Assembly (NCBI RefSeq): GCF_001646655.1
Contig: NZ_LPZN01000031.1
Coordinates: 1 to 64,000, forward strand
Origin: Rhodococcus gordoniae
GTDB lineage: Bacteria > Actinomycetota > Actinomycetes > Mycobacteriales > Mycobacteriaceae
Length of the DNA: 64,000 bases
Direction of reading: 5' to 3'
Part shown: positions 43,068 to 51,927 of the stretch, in pieces
Layout: the number at the start of each line of letters is the position of its first letter
Position numbering within the stretch: position 1 is the stretch's first letter
Translations under genes and position numbers: made by a program
Notes under the pieces: generated by a model
Databases searched by the model: none
Told to the model about the DNA's origin: nothing
What the model saw: the letters and a program-made list of their open reading frames with translations, nothing else

Positions 43068-43879
43068 TGGGGGAGGGCCTCGAACTCTTCACGATGGGGT
43101 CGTGGGTTACGGTCCTCGCTTATCTGACCTCGGCGATCGGGGTGTTCGTCGGGGGCACCGGTGCTCGGCGCGTACGAACCACCTCCAGTGATCGATTGCG
43201 TTCGTACTGGATGATTCTCGCGGCGCTGGTGAGCGGCGGTGTGGGTGTCTGGCTCGCCGTCTTCCTGCCCATGGCGGGCTTCAACGTCGACGACAGCGTG
43301 GTGCGGTACGACACCGTCACCATCGTGTTCTCGATACTCGTCGCGATGGTGTCGGTGTACGTGGCTCTGCTCGTCGCGATTTCCGGCGACAGCCCTGCCA
43401 CCCTCGGCCGCACGGTCATGGGGGCTCTGGTGCTGGGCGCCGGCCTGGCAGCCGTGCCGTTCACAGTCCTCGCCGCGGTGCGGATCCGGGGTTCACTGAC
43501 GTTCGATCCCGTCTGGGTCGTCGCGGCGGTGGTGCTGGCGGTCGTGACCGCCGTGGGTTTCCTGGCGCAGGTGAAGACCGCGGACACGTGGCCCAAACGT
43601 CTGCTCAGTAGCGCGCTGGCCGGTGCTGCCGTGATCGCCGTGCACTTTCTCGCCGCCGCGTCGGTGCGTGTGAAGATCGATCCCGCGGTGGTGGTCTCGG
43701 GTGGGATCGAGGTCTTCTCGATTCTCTTCCCGCTCTTCGTCGGTGGTCTGTTGTTGCTGGCCGTACCCATCGTGCTGGTGCTTCAGGCGCCGGATCGGGT
43801 TGCGGCGGAACTGGAAGCGGAGTCCGAGCGGTGGGCTGCGGAAGGACCGGTGGAGTCGGTCGACGGACGGACCTTCTGA
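43067..43879 (+). CDS. MHYT-like membrane protein with degenerate motifs
   Basis: A 270-residue protein with about seven hydrophobic helices that aligns along its length with the two downstream MHYT proteins. At the three places where they have MHFIGM, MHYSGM and LHYTGM, this one has VFLPMA (about residue 65), VPFTVL (about 130) and VHFLAA (about 193). The first two motifs have therefore lost histidine, and only the third keeps it. It starts one base inside the cvnD stop (TAATG), so co-translation is likely. A structural or competing subunit without metal binding is one reading; none of this has been tested here. Confidence 0.72.
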   Translation: MGEGLELFTMGSWVTVLAYLTSAIGVFVGGTGARRVRTTSSDRLRSYWMILAALVSGGVGVWLAVFLPMAGFNVDDSVVRYDTVTIVFSILVAMVSVYVALLVAISGDSPATLGRTVMGALVLGAGLAAVPFTVLAAVRIRGSLTFDPVWVVAAVVLAVVTAVGFLAQVKTADTWPKRLLSSALAGAAVIAVHFLAAASVRVKIDPAVVVSGGIEVFSILFPLFVGGLLLLAVPIVLVLQAPDRVAAELEAESERWAAEGPVESVDGRTF

Positions 43880-43915
43880 AGATTTTCCGAATATATTGTC
43901 ACCCAGCACATCTGG

Positions 43916-43958
43916 TTGAAACCGGAAAAGGGGAGTACGCTGCTGGATAGCGTCGGGG
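43916..43958 (+). promoter_or_regulatory. Promoter/leader element of the first canonical MHYT gene
   Basis: TACGCTGCTGGATAG followed by a TCGGGG run (43936-43958) recurs nearly identically before the second gene (44901-44921). TACGCT fits an actinobacterial -10, with TTGAAA at 43916-43921 only 14 bases upstream as a possible -35. Confidence 0.5.
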
Positions 43959-44025
43959 GGCGCTGTCGGTCTACTCGGCACGACACGAACCGATGCGTCG
44001 TGCGTGCCGCTCTCCTGGGGGCAAC

Positions 44026-44865
44026 ATGTCGCACGAGGTTCACCATTTTTCCATGGGTGTATGGGTTTTCGCCCTCGCCTACATCACTTCCGCGGTCGGA
44101 TGTTATGCCGGTCTGTCCTGCGCGCGCAAAGCCGCGAATGCGTGGACATCGGTCGCCCGAACCCGATGGACGCTCATGGCAGCCCTGTCCATCGGGGGTG
44201 TCGGGATCTGGTTGATGCACTTCATCGGGATGATGGGATTCGACGTACCCGGTTCCACCATCCGTTACGACCTCGGACTGACGCTGCTGTCGGTCGCGCT
44301 CGCCGTCGCAGCCACCCTGTTCGGCTTACGGATCGTCGACACCGACGTGCAGTGGCTCCGCGCGATGCCGTCCGACGTGCGGATTCTCATCGGCGGAGTG
44401 ATCATGGGGTTCGCCGTCGCCGGCATGCACTACAGCGGCATGGCCGCGGTGCGGGTCCAGGGCGAACTCGAGCAGGGACGGTTGTACGTCGCAGCGTCCG
44501 TGGCCATCGGTGTCGTCGCGTCGGTCGTGGCGCTGTGGTTGTCGCGGGTCGCGGAACGGCCCGCCGTACGGATCCCGGCCGCTGCGGTCATGGGATGCGC
44601 TGTCGTGGCGTTGCACTACACGGGAATGGCCGGGATCGCGGTGACCGTCGATCCGTCCGCTCCGAACCCGGAGGGGATGACCATCATGACTCTGCTGTTC
44701 CCCGGATTCATCATCGGCGTCGCGCTGCTCGCTGTCCCGGTCGTCGCTCTGATGGCGTCGGCGAGCACCCAGGACCTCGAGCAGGAACGAGAAATGGCGA
44801 GCTGGCTGGGCGAGGACCGCTCCGATGTTATGTCCGGTCCCGACGAACGACGTGTGGAACGGTGA
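44026..44865 (+). CDS. MHYT domain membrane protein 1
   Basis: A 279-residue protein with about seven transmembrane helices and three repeats of the MHYT motif: MHFIGM (about 64), MHYSGM (about 135), LHYTGM (about 196). The family's Met and His residues are proposed to bind copper and to sense oxygen, CO or NO; here there is no fused output domain (no GGDEF, EAL or kinase). The start MSHEVHHFSMG has its counterpart in the next gene, and GGGGG precedes it. A short charged C-terminus faces the cytoplasm. Signalling through the upstream conservon is inferred from adjacency. Confidence 0.88.
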   Translation: MSHEVHHFSMGVWVFALAYITSAVGCYAGLSCARKAANAWTSVARTRWTLMAALSIGGVGIWLMHFIGMMGFDVPGSTIRYDLGLTLLSVALAVAATLFGLRIVDTDVQWLRAMPSDVRILIGGVIMGFAVAGMHYSGMAAVRVQGELEQGRLYVAASVAIGVVASVVALWLSRVAERPAVRIPAAAVMGCAVVALHYTGMAGIAVTVDPSAPNPEGMTIMTLLFPGFIIGVALLAVPVVALMASASTQDLEQEREMASWLGEDRSDVMSGPDERRVER

Positions 44866-44900
44866 TGTGATGTGAACGCCCACAGTGCGATAAGGTCTCT

Positions 44901-44921
44901 TACGCTGCTGGACAGTCGGGG
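44901..44921 (+). promoter_or_regulatory. Second copy of the MHYT leader element
   Basis: TACGCTGCTGGACAG plus TCGGGG, matching 43936-43958 at nearly every base. It lies 97 bp before its gene, compared with 90 bp for the first copy. Confidence 0.5.
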
Positions 44922-44997
44922 TGCAGCTCGCATCGGGTAGGTCGTGGCGCGCGCCCTCCGAGCGCGGTGGTGACAGCGTGCCACTGTGAGGGCCCAC

Positions 44998-45831
44998 GTG
45001 TCACACGACGTACACCACTTCTCCATGGGGATGTGGGTATTCTTCCTGTCCTATGCCACTGCGGTAATAGGGTCGTTCGTCGGGTTGTCCTGCGTTCGAC
45101 GGTCGCTCGACGAGCCCCGGCGCAGCGGCAACTGGTGGCTCCTCATGGCGTCGCTGTCCATCGGTGGCGTGGGTATCTGGCTCATGCACTTCATCGGCAT
45201 GATGGGTTTCTCCGTGCCGGGCACAGCCATCCGGTACGAGCTGGCACCGACCGTCTTCTCGGTCGTTCTCGCCGTCGTCGCGACTCTCGTGGGGTTGAGG
45301 ATCGCCGACGTGCACGCCGTCAGCAAGCGCCAGGTGGCGGAATCGGTGCGTCTGCTCGTCGGCGGTCTGCTGATGGGCGCCGCGGTGAGCATGATGCACT
45401 ACAGCGGCATGTTCGCCATCCGCATCCGGGGCACGATCGAACACGAGACGGGCTACGTGATCGCGTCGGTGATCATCGGTGTCGTCGCCTCCACGGTTGC
45501 CCTCGCACTCGCGCGCCGGGCGCGGCGGCTCGAGATCCGCATCGTCGCCGCGGTCGTCATGGGATGCGCGGTCGTGGCGTTGCACTACACCGGTATGGCG
45601 GGGGTGCGGGTCACCCTCGACCCGAGCCTGCCCGCGCCGGAAGGCATGACCGTGTTGTCGCTGCTCTTCCCCGCGTTCGTTCTCGGCATCATCGTCCTGG
45701 CCGTGCCGATCACCGCGCTGCTGCTCGCCTCCGACCCGGAGGACGCCGTGCGCGACGCCCGGCTCGAGCAGTGGGCGGCAGAGGTGGAACGGCAGGTCGA
45801 CCGCGACCCCGTGACCGGATCCCACATGTGA
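44998..45831 (+). CDS. MHYT domain membrane protein 2
   Basis: A 277-residue close paralog of the preceding gene. The motifs MHFIGM (about 63), MHYSGM (about 134) and LHYTGM (about 195) are conserved, with the same helix count and no fused output domain. GTG at 44998 has GAGGG five bases upstream and aligns with the start of the paralog (VSHDVHHFSMG). It has its own copy of the leader element, consistent with tandem duplication of gene plus promoter. gyrA follows 149 bp downstream. Confidence 0.88.
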   Translation: MSHDVHHFSMGMWVFFLSYATAVIGSFVGLSCVRRSLDEPRRSGNWWLLMASLSIGGVGIWLMHFIGMMGFSVPGTAIRYELAPTVFSVVLAVVATLVGLRIADVHAVSKRQVAESVRLLVGGLLMGAAVSMMHYSGMFAIRIRGTIEHETGYVIASVIIGVVASTVALALARRARRLEIRIVAAVVMGCAVVALHYTGMAGVRVTLDPSLPAPEGMTVLSLLFPAFVLGIIVLAVPITALLLASDPEDAVRDARLEQWAAEVERQVDRDPVTGSHM

Positions 45832-45980
45832 GAGCCCCGTTCCGGACAGATCTCGGCATGTGAAGTGCCTGTCCTTCGCGGCACCAGCTGACCTGCACCT
45901 ATAGACTCGTGTGGTTGCGAGACGTCCGTCCGGCCGAAGGCCGGAGCCGGGGCGTGCGAGCCGAGTAGAAGAAGGAGCTC

Positions 45981-48485
45981 ATGACCGACACCACGTTGCC
46001 TCCCGAGGGGCCGGGGCACGACCGCATCGAGCCCGTCGACATCCAGCAGGAGATGCAGAGCAGCTACATCGATTACGCGATGAGCGTGATCGTCGGCCGT
46101 GCTCTGCCCGACGTGCGTGACGGCCTCAAACCGGTGCATCGTCGCGTGCTCTACGCGATGTTCGACAACGGCTTCCGCCCCGACCGTGGGTACGTGAAGT
46201 CGGCACGCGCGGTCGCCGAGACCATGGGCAACTATCACCCGCACGGCGACTCGTCGATCTACGACACGCTGGTGCGTCTGGCCCAGCCGTGGTCGATGCG
46301 CTATCCGCTCGTCGACGGCCAGGGCAACTTCGGTTCCCGCGGCAACGACGGCGCGGCCGCCATGCGGTACACCGAATGCCGGCTCACGCCGCTCGCGATG
46401 GAGATGCTGCGCGAGATCGACCACGAGACGGTCGATTTCCAGCCCAACTACGACGGCCGCACGCAGGAACCGACGGTTCTCCCCAGCCGTATCCCCAACC
46501 TGTTGATCAACGGTTCGGGTGGCATCGCGGTGGGTATGGCCACCAACATTCCTCCGCACAACCTTCGCGAAGTCGCCGAGGCCATCTACTGGGCGCTCGA
46601 GAACTTCGAGGCCGACGAGGAGACCACTCTCGCCGCTGTGATGGAGCGGATCAAGGGACCGGACTTCCCGACGGCCGGCCTCATCACCGGCACCCAGGGC
46701 ATCCACGATGCGTACACGACCGGTCGCGGCTCGGTGAAGATGCGCGGCGTCGTCGAGATCGAAGAGGACGCCAAGGGTCGCAACACCATCGTGATCACCG
46801 AGCTGCCGTACATGGTCAACCCGGACAACCTGATCACCTCGATCGCCGAGCAGGTCAGGGACGGCAAGATCGCCGGCATCTCCGACATCCACGACGAGTC
46901 GTCGGACCGCGTGGGAATGCGCATCGTCGTCACGGTGCGCCGCGACGCCGTCGCAAAGGTCGTCCTCAACAACCTGTACAAGCACACGCAGCTGCAGACC
47001 AGCTTCGGCTGCAACATGCTGTCGATCGTCGACGGGGTGCCCCGCACGCTGCGCCTCGACCAGATGATCCGGTTGTACGTCAACCACCAGGTCGAAGTCA
47101 TCGTCCGGCGCACGCGCTACCTGCTGCGCAAGGCCGAGGAACGCGCCCACATCCTGCGCGGCCTGGTCAAGGCGCTCGACGCGCTCGACCAGGTCATCGC
47201 GCTCATCCGTGCGTCGCAGACCGTCGACATCGCGCGTGCCGGCCTGATCGACCTGCTCACGGTCGACGAGATCCAGGCCGACGCGATCCTTGCGATGCAG
47301 CTCCGTCGCCTCGCCGCTCTCGAACGGCAGAAGATCATCGACGACCTCGCCGAGATCGAGCGCGAGATCGAGGACTACAAGGACATTCTCGACAAGCCCG
47401 AGCGGCAGCGCGCGATCGTCCGCGACGAGCTGAAGGAGATCGTCGACAAGTACGGCGACGATCGTCGCACTCGGCTGGTCGCGGCCGACGGCGACGTCAA
47501 CGACGAGGACCTCATCGCACGCGAGGACGTCGTCGTCACCATCACCGAGACCGGCTACGCCAAGCGCACGCGCACCGACCTGTACCGCTCGCAGAAGCGT
47601 GGCGGTAAGGGCGTCAAGGGAGCCGAGCTCAAGCAGGACGACATCGTCAAGCACTTCTTCGTGACGTCCACGCACGACTGGCTGCTGTTCTTCACGACGA
47701 AGGGCCGCGTCTACCGGGCGAAGGCGTACGAGCTGCCCGAGGCGAACCGCACTGCGCGTGGTCAGCACGTCGCGAACCTGCTGGCCTTCCAGCCCGACGA
47801 GCGCATCCAGGGCGTCATCCGTCTCAAGACCTATGAGGACGCCCCCTACCTGGTGCTCGCGACCCGCAACGGTCTGGTGAAGAAGTCGCGCCTGTCGGAC
47901 TTCGACTCCAACCGCTCGGGCGGCATCGTCGCGATCAATCTGCGCGGCGACGACGAAATGGTGGGCGCCGTACTGTGCTCCGCCGACGACGACCTGCTGC
48001 TCGTGTCGGAGCAGGGCCAGTCCATCCGCTTCTCGGCCACCGACGAGGCACTGCGTCCGATGGGCCGCGCGACCTCCGGTGTGCAGGGCATGCGTTTCAA
48101 CGGCGACGACAGGCTGCTCTCGCTCAATGTCGTCAAGGAAGGCACCTATCTGCTGGTCGCAACGTCCGGTGGTTACGCGAAGCGCACCGCCATGGAGGAC
48201 TACCCGGTGCAGGGTCGCGGTGGTAAGGGCGTCCTGACGATCCAGTACGACCGGAAACGTGGCACCCTTGTCGGCGCACGCATCGTCGAGGACGACGACG
48301 AGTTGTACGCCATCACCTCGAGCGGCGGTGTCATCCGCACTGCGGCGAAGCAGGTGCGCAAGGCAGGCCGTCAGACCAAGGGCGTGCGGCTCATGAATCT
48401 GGCCGAGGGCGATACATTGCTCGCGATCGCACGCAACGCCGACGAGCCGGACGAAGCCGACGCAGCCGGAGCTAAGGAGTCGTAA
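45981..48485 (+). CDS. gyrA: DNA gyrase subunit A
   Basis: The DNA-cutting and wrapping subunit of gyrase. 834 residues; AAGGAG lies three bases before the ATG. The catalytic tyrosine is in [18 protein letters not shown]. The quinolone-resistance region reads [18 protein letters not shown] serine stands where E. coli has S83 (M. tuberculosis has alanine 90), and the aspartate is kept, a susceptible-type pattern. The C-terminal beta-pinwheel has the GyrA box QKRGGKG. TATAGACT near 45901 is a possible -10. Confidence 0.97.
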   Translation: MTDTTLPPEGPGHDRIEPVDIQQEMQSSYIDYAMSVIVGRALPDVRDGLKPVHRRVLYAMFDNGFRPDRGYVKSARAVAETMGNYHPHGDSSIYDTLVRLAQPWSMRYPLVDGQGNFGSRGNDGAAAMRYTECRLTPLAMEMLREIDHETVDFQPNYDGRTQEPTVLPSRIPNLLINGSGGIAVGMATNIPPHNLREVAEAIYWALENFEADEETTLAAVMERIKGPDFPTAGLITGTQGIHDAYTTGRGSVKMRGVVEIEEDAKGRNTIVITELPYMVNPDNLITSIAEQVRDGKIAGISDIHDESSDRVGMRIVVTVRRDAVAKVVLNNLYKHTQLQTSFGCNMLSIVDGVPRTLRLDQMIRLYVNHQVEVIVRRTRYLLRKAEERAHILRGLVKALDALDQVIALIRASQTVDIARAGLIDLLTVDEIQADAILAMQLRRLAALERQKIIDDLAEIEREIEDYKDILDKPERQRAIVRDELKEIVDKYGDDRRTRLVAADGDVNDEDLIAREDVVVTITETGYAKRTRTDLYRSQKRGGKGVKGAELKQDDIVKHFFVTSTHDWLLFFTTKGRVYRAKAYELPEANRTARGQHVANLLAFQPDERIQGVIRLKTYEDAPYLVLATRNGLVKKSRLSDFDSNRSGGIVAINLRGDDEMVGAVLCSADDDLLLVSEQGQSIRFSATDEALRPMGRATSGVQGMRFNGDDRLLSLNVVKEGTYLLVATSGGYAKRTAMEDYPVQGRGGKGVLTIQYDRKRGTLVGARIVEDDDELYAITSSGGVIRTAAKQVRKAGRQTKGVRLMNLAEGDTLLAIARNADEPDEADAAGAKES

Positions 48486-49712
48486 GTGAGCACTCCCCAG
48501 GGACCGAACGGGGCCGATCGCGGGCAACCCGGTCGGAAGCCGGAGGACCGTACACAGAATGAGGTGACACCCGAGAAATCGGGTCAGCAGCAGGGCACGG
48601 CACCGGAGCAGAAACCGGCGCCGGAGAACCGGCCGTCCCAGGCGGCCGGGGCACCGGCGCAGGACTCGTCCGGTCCGACAGCGGGGGCGCCGGAGCAGCC
48701 GCGTCGCGACGATTCCCCGGCAGATACGGCACCCGCGCAGAAGGCCGCCGAGGCACCGGCGAAGGCGACCCCGGAGAAACCGGTCCAGGGGGACGCGCCG
48801 AAGTCCGGTGGTGCATCCGTGGCCGACGGTCAGGGGCGCACAGGTCAGTCGCCTCGCTCCGGCGGCCCGACCCCTCCCTGGCAGCGGGGAACGGCCTCGG
48901 CGCAGTCGGGTGCCCAGCAGAACGCTCCGCAGACGAACGTTCCCGGTGTCGGCCCCGGTCTCTCCAAACAGGGCGGATCGCCTCAGCGTCCCGCTGCGTC
49001 CGCGGGTAAGGGTGCTGCGCCCGGAGGTGCGAATCCGTCGACGCGTCCCGTCGTGACGGGTACGGCCGCTCCCAAGGCCGCCGGAGGGGCTCGCCCCGCC
49101 GGTTCCGGAGATGCCGCTCGGGCGGCGGCCGACCGGGTCGCTGCGGCGAAAGCGGACCGTGCCGCTGCGGCGAAGGCGAAGTCCGCGGTCATCGACGGTC
49201 CGACCCGGCACATCGAGCGCAAGGATCTCGCCAAGGATCTGCCCGATCTGTCCGCCGTGAAGCATCCGTCGTCCGGTTCGCCGAGCACGGGGGAGACCCC
49301 TCAGGTGAGCGCGGCTGCAGCCACGACTGCGGTTCCCACGGCGATCCCTGCCACGGGACCGCTGCGAGCCACCGTCCAGATCCGCCGTATCGACCCGTGG
49401 TCGATGCTGAAGATCTCGTCGGTGATCTCGGTGTCGCTGTTCTTCGTGTGGATGATCGCGGTGGGCCTGCTCTACGGCGTGCTGGCCGGTATGGGGGTGT
49501 GGGAACGCCTCAACAGTGCGTTCACCGACATCGTCTCCGACTCCGGTAGTGGTGCGCTCGTTTCGGCCGGCCAGGTGTTCGGCTACGCGACGATCATCGG
49601 CATCGCCAACACGGTGTTGCTGACGGCTCTCGCGACTCTCGGTGCGTTCATCTACAACCTCTGCACCGATCTCGTCGGGGGTGTTCAGGCGACCCTCGCC
49701 GACCCGGATTGA
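48486..49712 (+). CDS. DUF3566 membrane protein (Rv0007-like)
   Basis: A 408-residue protein starting at GTG, right behind the gyrA stop. The first 290 residues are Pro/Ala/Gly/Gln-rich and disordered-looking, with an Ala-rich coiled part ([23 protein letters not shown], split). The C-terminal DUF3566 domain ([20 protein letters not shown]) has two transmembrane helices, [19 protein letters not shown] and [21 protein letters not shown]. Position matches Rv0007. Function unknown; a link to the divisome has been suggested for relatives. Confidence 0.85.
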   Translation: MSTPQGPNGADRGQPGRKPEDRTQNEVTPEKSGQQQGTAPEQKPAPENRPSQAAGAPAQDSSGPTAGAPEQPRRDDSPADTAPAQKAAEAPAKATPEKPVQGDAPKSGGASVADGQGRTGQSPRSGGPTPPWQRGTASAQSGAQQNAPQTNVPGVGPGLSKQGGSPQRPAASAGKGAAPGGANPSTRPVVTGTAAPKAAGGARPAGSGDAARAAADRVAAAKADRAAAAKAKSAVIDGPTRHIERKDLAKDLPDLSAVKHPSSGSPSTGETPQVSAAAATTAVPTAIPATGPLRATVQIRRIDPWSMLKISSVISVSLFFVWMIAVGLLYGVLAGMGVWERLNSAFTDIVSDSGSGALVSAGQVFGYATIIGIANTVLLTALATLGAFIYNLCTDLVGGVQATLADPD

Positions 49713-49742
49713 CCTGCGGGAACGCTGCCCCGCCGAGGCGAT

Positions 49743-49772
49743 TTGTTTCTGGCGGCTTCGGTGGGGTAGTGT
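49743..49772 (+). promoter_or_regulatory. Possible promoter of tRNA-Ile
   Basis: TTGTTT and TAGTGT with an 18-base spacer, ending 15 bp before the tRNA. A weak imperfect hairpin overlaps it and could terminate the preceding gene. Confidence 0.4.
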
Positions 49773-49787
49773 TCCATCTCGGTTCGA

Positions 49788-49861
49788 GGGCCTATAGCTC
49801 AGGCGGTTAGAGCGCTTCGCTGATAACGAAGAGGTCGGAGGTTCAAGTCCTCCTAGGCCCA
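49788..49861 (+). tRNA. tRNA-Ile (GAT)
   Basis: 74 bases with a seven-base acceptor stem GGGCCTA/TAGGCCC, D-arm AGCTCAGGCGGTTAGAGC, an anticodon loop with GAT, and T-arm GGTTCAAGTCC. The CCA end is not encoded beyond the discriminator A. Confidence 0.96.
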
Positions 49862-49886
49862 CTCCCGTGCCGGAAGGGTGATCGGA

Positions 49887-49988
49887 ATGAAGGTTCTCGC
49901 ACTCGTGGGAACCGGGTTCCTGATCGTTCTCGGAATTGCTCGCATGCTTCGGAGCGAAGACGAATGGCACGCGGTTCCCAGTCGCTGA
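49887..49988 (+). CDS. DLW-39-like tiny membrane protein between two tRNAs
   Basis: A 33-codon frame with GGAAGGG eight bases upstream of its ATG. The peptide is a hydrophobic helix (VLALVGTGFLIVLGIARML) followed by a charged end containing EDEWHAV. Actinobacteria commonly carry a 35-40 residue protein (DLW-39 family) between tRNA-Ile and tRNA-Ala downstream of gyrA. Position, size and a conserved-type Trp near the end fit. Function is unknown. Confidence 0.6.
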   Translation: MKVLALVGTGFLIVLGIARMLRSEDEWHAVPSR

Positions 49989-49998
49989 AGCGGCGGAC

Positions 49999-50071
49999 GG
50001 GGCCTTAGCTCAGTTGGTAGAGCGCTGCCTTTGCAAGGCAGATGTCAGGAGTTCGAATCTCCTAGGCTCCA
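49999..50071 (+). tRNA. tRNA-Ala (TGC)
   Basis: 73 bases; acceptor GGGGCCT/AGGCTCC (one G-T pair), D-arm AGCTCAGTTGGTAGAGC, an anticodon loop with TGC in CTGCCTTTGCAAGGCAG, and T-arm GAGTTCGAATCTC. Only the discriminator A and C of the CCA are seen. Confidence 0.96.
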
Positions 50072-50090
50072 CAAGAAAATATTCAGGTAG

Positions 50091-50124
50091 AGGGCGTTTC
50101 CGGGATTCCGGAAGCGCCCTTTCT
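50091..50124 (+). terminator. Terminator after tRNA-Ala
   Basis: AGGGCGTTTCCGG pairs with CCGGAAGCGCCCT (one wobble) across GATT, followed by TTTCT. Confidence 0.88.
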
Positions 50125-50144
50125 CTGTTGCTGCCCCGGCTGGT

Positions 50145-50606
50145 GTGCCTACATCCCACACTCGAAGGGTGACGCCTCGCCTCTCTCCGCGACTCGCCGA
50201 GATCGTCGCGGCCCTGCCTCTGGAGCCGCACCTGAGGGTGCTGGAGATCGGCTGTGGGCCCGGGGCCGCAGCGCGTGCGGTCGCCGAACGGTTGACCACC
50301 GGACACATTCTCGCTCTCGACCGGTCCCCGGTGGCGATCGACCGGCTGACCTCGTCGTCCGGAGATCTGATCGCTGCGGGCCGGTTGAGGGCGCGCTGTG
50401 TCGCCGTCGAGGACTTCGTCCCGGGCGTGGACGAGGAGCCGTTCGACCTCGTCTTCGCAATCAGGGTCGGCGCCCTCGACGGACGGCACCCCGAAGCCGG
50501 TAGGGCAGCTCTGGCACGCATCGCGGCGGCGACGCGCCCGGATGCGCGACTGTTCATCGACGGCGGTGATCCGTTGAGGGAACTTCCGATCCCGAGAGGA
50601 TCGTGA
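50145..50606 (+). CDS. Class I SAM-dependent methyltransferase
   Basis: A 153-residue protein with the SAM-binding glycine motif LRVLEIGCGPGAAARAVAE, followed by ILALDRSPVAIDRL (acidic residue for ribose) and LVFAIRVGAL in motif IV. It is shorter than most, ending soon after motif V. The start is uncertain between GTG at 50145 and GTG at 50169. Substrate unknown. A parS site follows 22 bp after the stop. Confidence 0.75.
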   Translation: MPTSHTRRVTPRLSPRLAEIVAALPLEPHLRVLEIGCGPGAAARAVAERLTTGHILALDRSPVAIDRLTSSSGDLIAAGRLRARCVAVEDFVPGVDEEPFDLVFAIRVGALDGRHPEAGRAALARIAAATRPDARLFIDGGDPLRELPIPRGS

Positions 50607-50627
50607 AGAGTCCCTAATCGGTGCGTC

Positions 50628-50641
50628 GTTTCACGTGAAAC
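50628..50641. other. parS site 6, remote right-hand copy
   Basis: Exact GTTTCACGTGAAAC between the methyltransferase and TetR genes, about 24.6 kb to the right of the main parS cluster and on the other side of oriC. Confidence 0.93.
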
Positions 50642-50642
50642 A

Positions 50643-51215
50643 TCAGGACAGGGCGGTGGTGAGGATTCTTCGGATCGAGGCACGTACGTCGTCGAGCCCG
50701 CGACCGGCCTCGATCAATTCCGTTCCCTTGTGCACGAGCGCGGTGACGAGCTCGGCATCGAGTTCGGGATCCGCGACTCCGAGGGCCCGCAGCGACTCGA
50801 CGAGGGGGAGGACGAGGTCCTGATGCATGGCGTGCATGCTCTCGTCACTGAACGCCTGAGGGGTGAAAGCGGCGAGAGCACCGACGATCGCGTGCTCTCC
50901 TTCGGCGACCAGCTGCAGATTGACGTCGATGTACGTCAGCACCCGCTCCGTCGGATCGGACACCTTCTCCATCGCCTCGACCACGCGTGTGTTCCAGCGC
51001 GGGAACATGTCGACGACGACCGCGTGCAGCAGGTCGTCGCGCGAATCGAAGTAGTTGTAGACGCTCGACCGGGCCAGACCCGCACGACGCGCCACATCGC
51101 CGAGCGAGGGTGCCTGTTCCGGTTTCTCGGCGAGGAGTTCGAGCGCCGCGTCGAGGAGGGCACGGCGCTGCGCTGCGCGGTGCTCCGCGACCGTCGCTGC
51201 GGAAATCTTCGGCAC
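50643..51215 (-). CDS. TetR family regulator of the adjoining ABC exporter
   Basis: A 190-residue regulator. The helix-turn-helix is SLGDVARRAGLARSSVYNYF near residue 37-56. The GTG at 51215 has GAGGAGG seven bases upstream; a longer frame to 51347 runs antisense into the ABC gene and is rejected. It lies 31 bp downstream of the ABC ATPase on the same strand, so it probably belongs to that operon and may feed back on it. Confidence 0.85.
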   Translation of the reverse strand: MPKISAATVAEHRAAQRRALLDAALELLAEKPEQAPSLGDVARRAGLARSSVYNYFDSRDDLLHAVVVDMFPRWNTRVVEAMEKVSDPTERVLTYIDVNLQLVAEGEHAIVGALAAFTPQAFSDESMHAMHQDLVLPLVESLRALGVADPELDAELVTALVHKGTELIEAGRGLDDVRASIRRILTTALS

Positions 51216-51246
51216 CGCCGGCCCTCCTCGTTCGGCTGTCGACCGT

Positions 51247-51927
51247 TCAGTCGTGTGGTCGAAGTCTTCCGTCGACCATTTCGAGCACGCGGTCGCAGTG
51301 CCGCAGGATTTCGTGGTCGTGGGTGACCATGATCGTAGCCACTCCACTGGTGTGGGTTTCCCGTGCCAGCAGTTCGACGACCTCGTGGCTGCGTTTCCGA
51401 TCGAGGGCGGCGGTGGGTTCGTCGACGAGCAACAACGACGGTTCGGCCATCAGGGCCCGCGCGATGCCGACACGTTGACGCTCACCGCCCGAGAGCTGCC
51501 CGGGTCGCCGCTGGGCGCGGTGCTCCATACCCACCGAGGCGAGCAGCTCGTCAGGGTTCCGTCCGGGGCGTCCGGCGATCTTCTCGACGAGGAGCAGTTG
51601 ATCGCGTGCGGTCAGGGCGGGGAGGAGATTGCCGGACTGGAATACGAACCCGACCCGCTCTCGGCGCAGCTTCGCGGTCGCCCGCGGGTCGAGTGCGGTC
51701 ACCTCGATACCGTCGACACTCACGGTGCCGGAAGTGGGTCGGCCGAGGCCACCGGCGACCGCCAGCAGACTCGATTTGCCGGCACCGGACGGCCCGACGA
51801 CGGCGACCAGTTCACCCGGCTCGACGCCCAGGTCGACGTGATCGAGGGCGTGGACCGTGCTGTCGCCGTCGCCGAAGGACAGGCAGACGTCGGACAGTGC
51901 GAGGCCGGTGGAGGTGGTGACGGTCAT
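51247..51927 (-). CDS. ABC transporter ATP-binding protein (MacB/LolD type)
   Basis: A 226-residue ATPase with Walker A GPSGAGKSS near 45, the Q-loop VFQSGNLLPALT, signature LSGGERQRV near 144 and Walker B LLLVDEPTAALD. The short form without extra domains is typical of FtsX/MacB-type exporters. It overlaps the permease gene by 4 bp. Confidence 0.92.
   Translation of the reverse strand: MTVTTSTGLALSDVCLSFGDGDSTVHALDHVDLGVEPGELVAVVGPSGAGKSSLLAVAGGLGRPTSGTVSVDGIEVTALDPRATAKLRRERVGFVFQSGNLLPALTARDQLLLVEKIAGRPGRNPDELLASVGMEHRAQRRPGQLSGGERQRVGIARALMAEPSLLLVDEPTAALDRKRSHEVVELLARETHTSGVATIMVTHDHEILRHCDRVLEMVDGRLRPHD

Noticed and set aside
45585-49970. 1461-codon open frame on the minus strand across the gyrA and MHYT region
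   Set aside because: It is antisense to gyrA and its neighbours, which are unmistakable. Long mirror frames are expected in very GC-rich DNA, and the translation is repetitive Arg/His/Asp with no domain.
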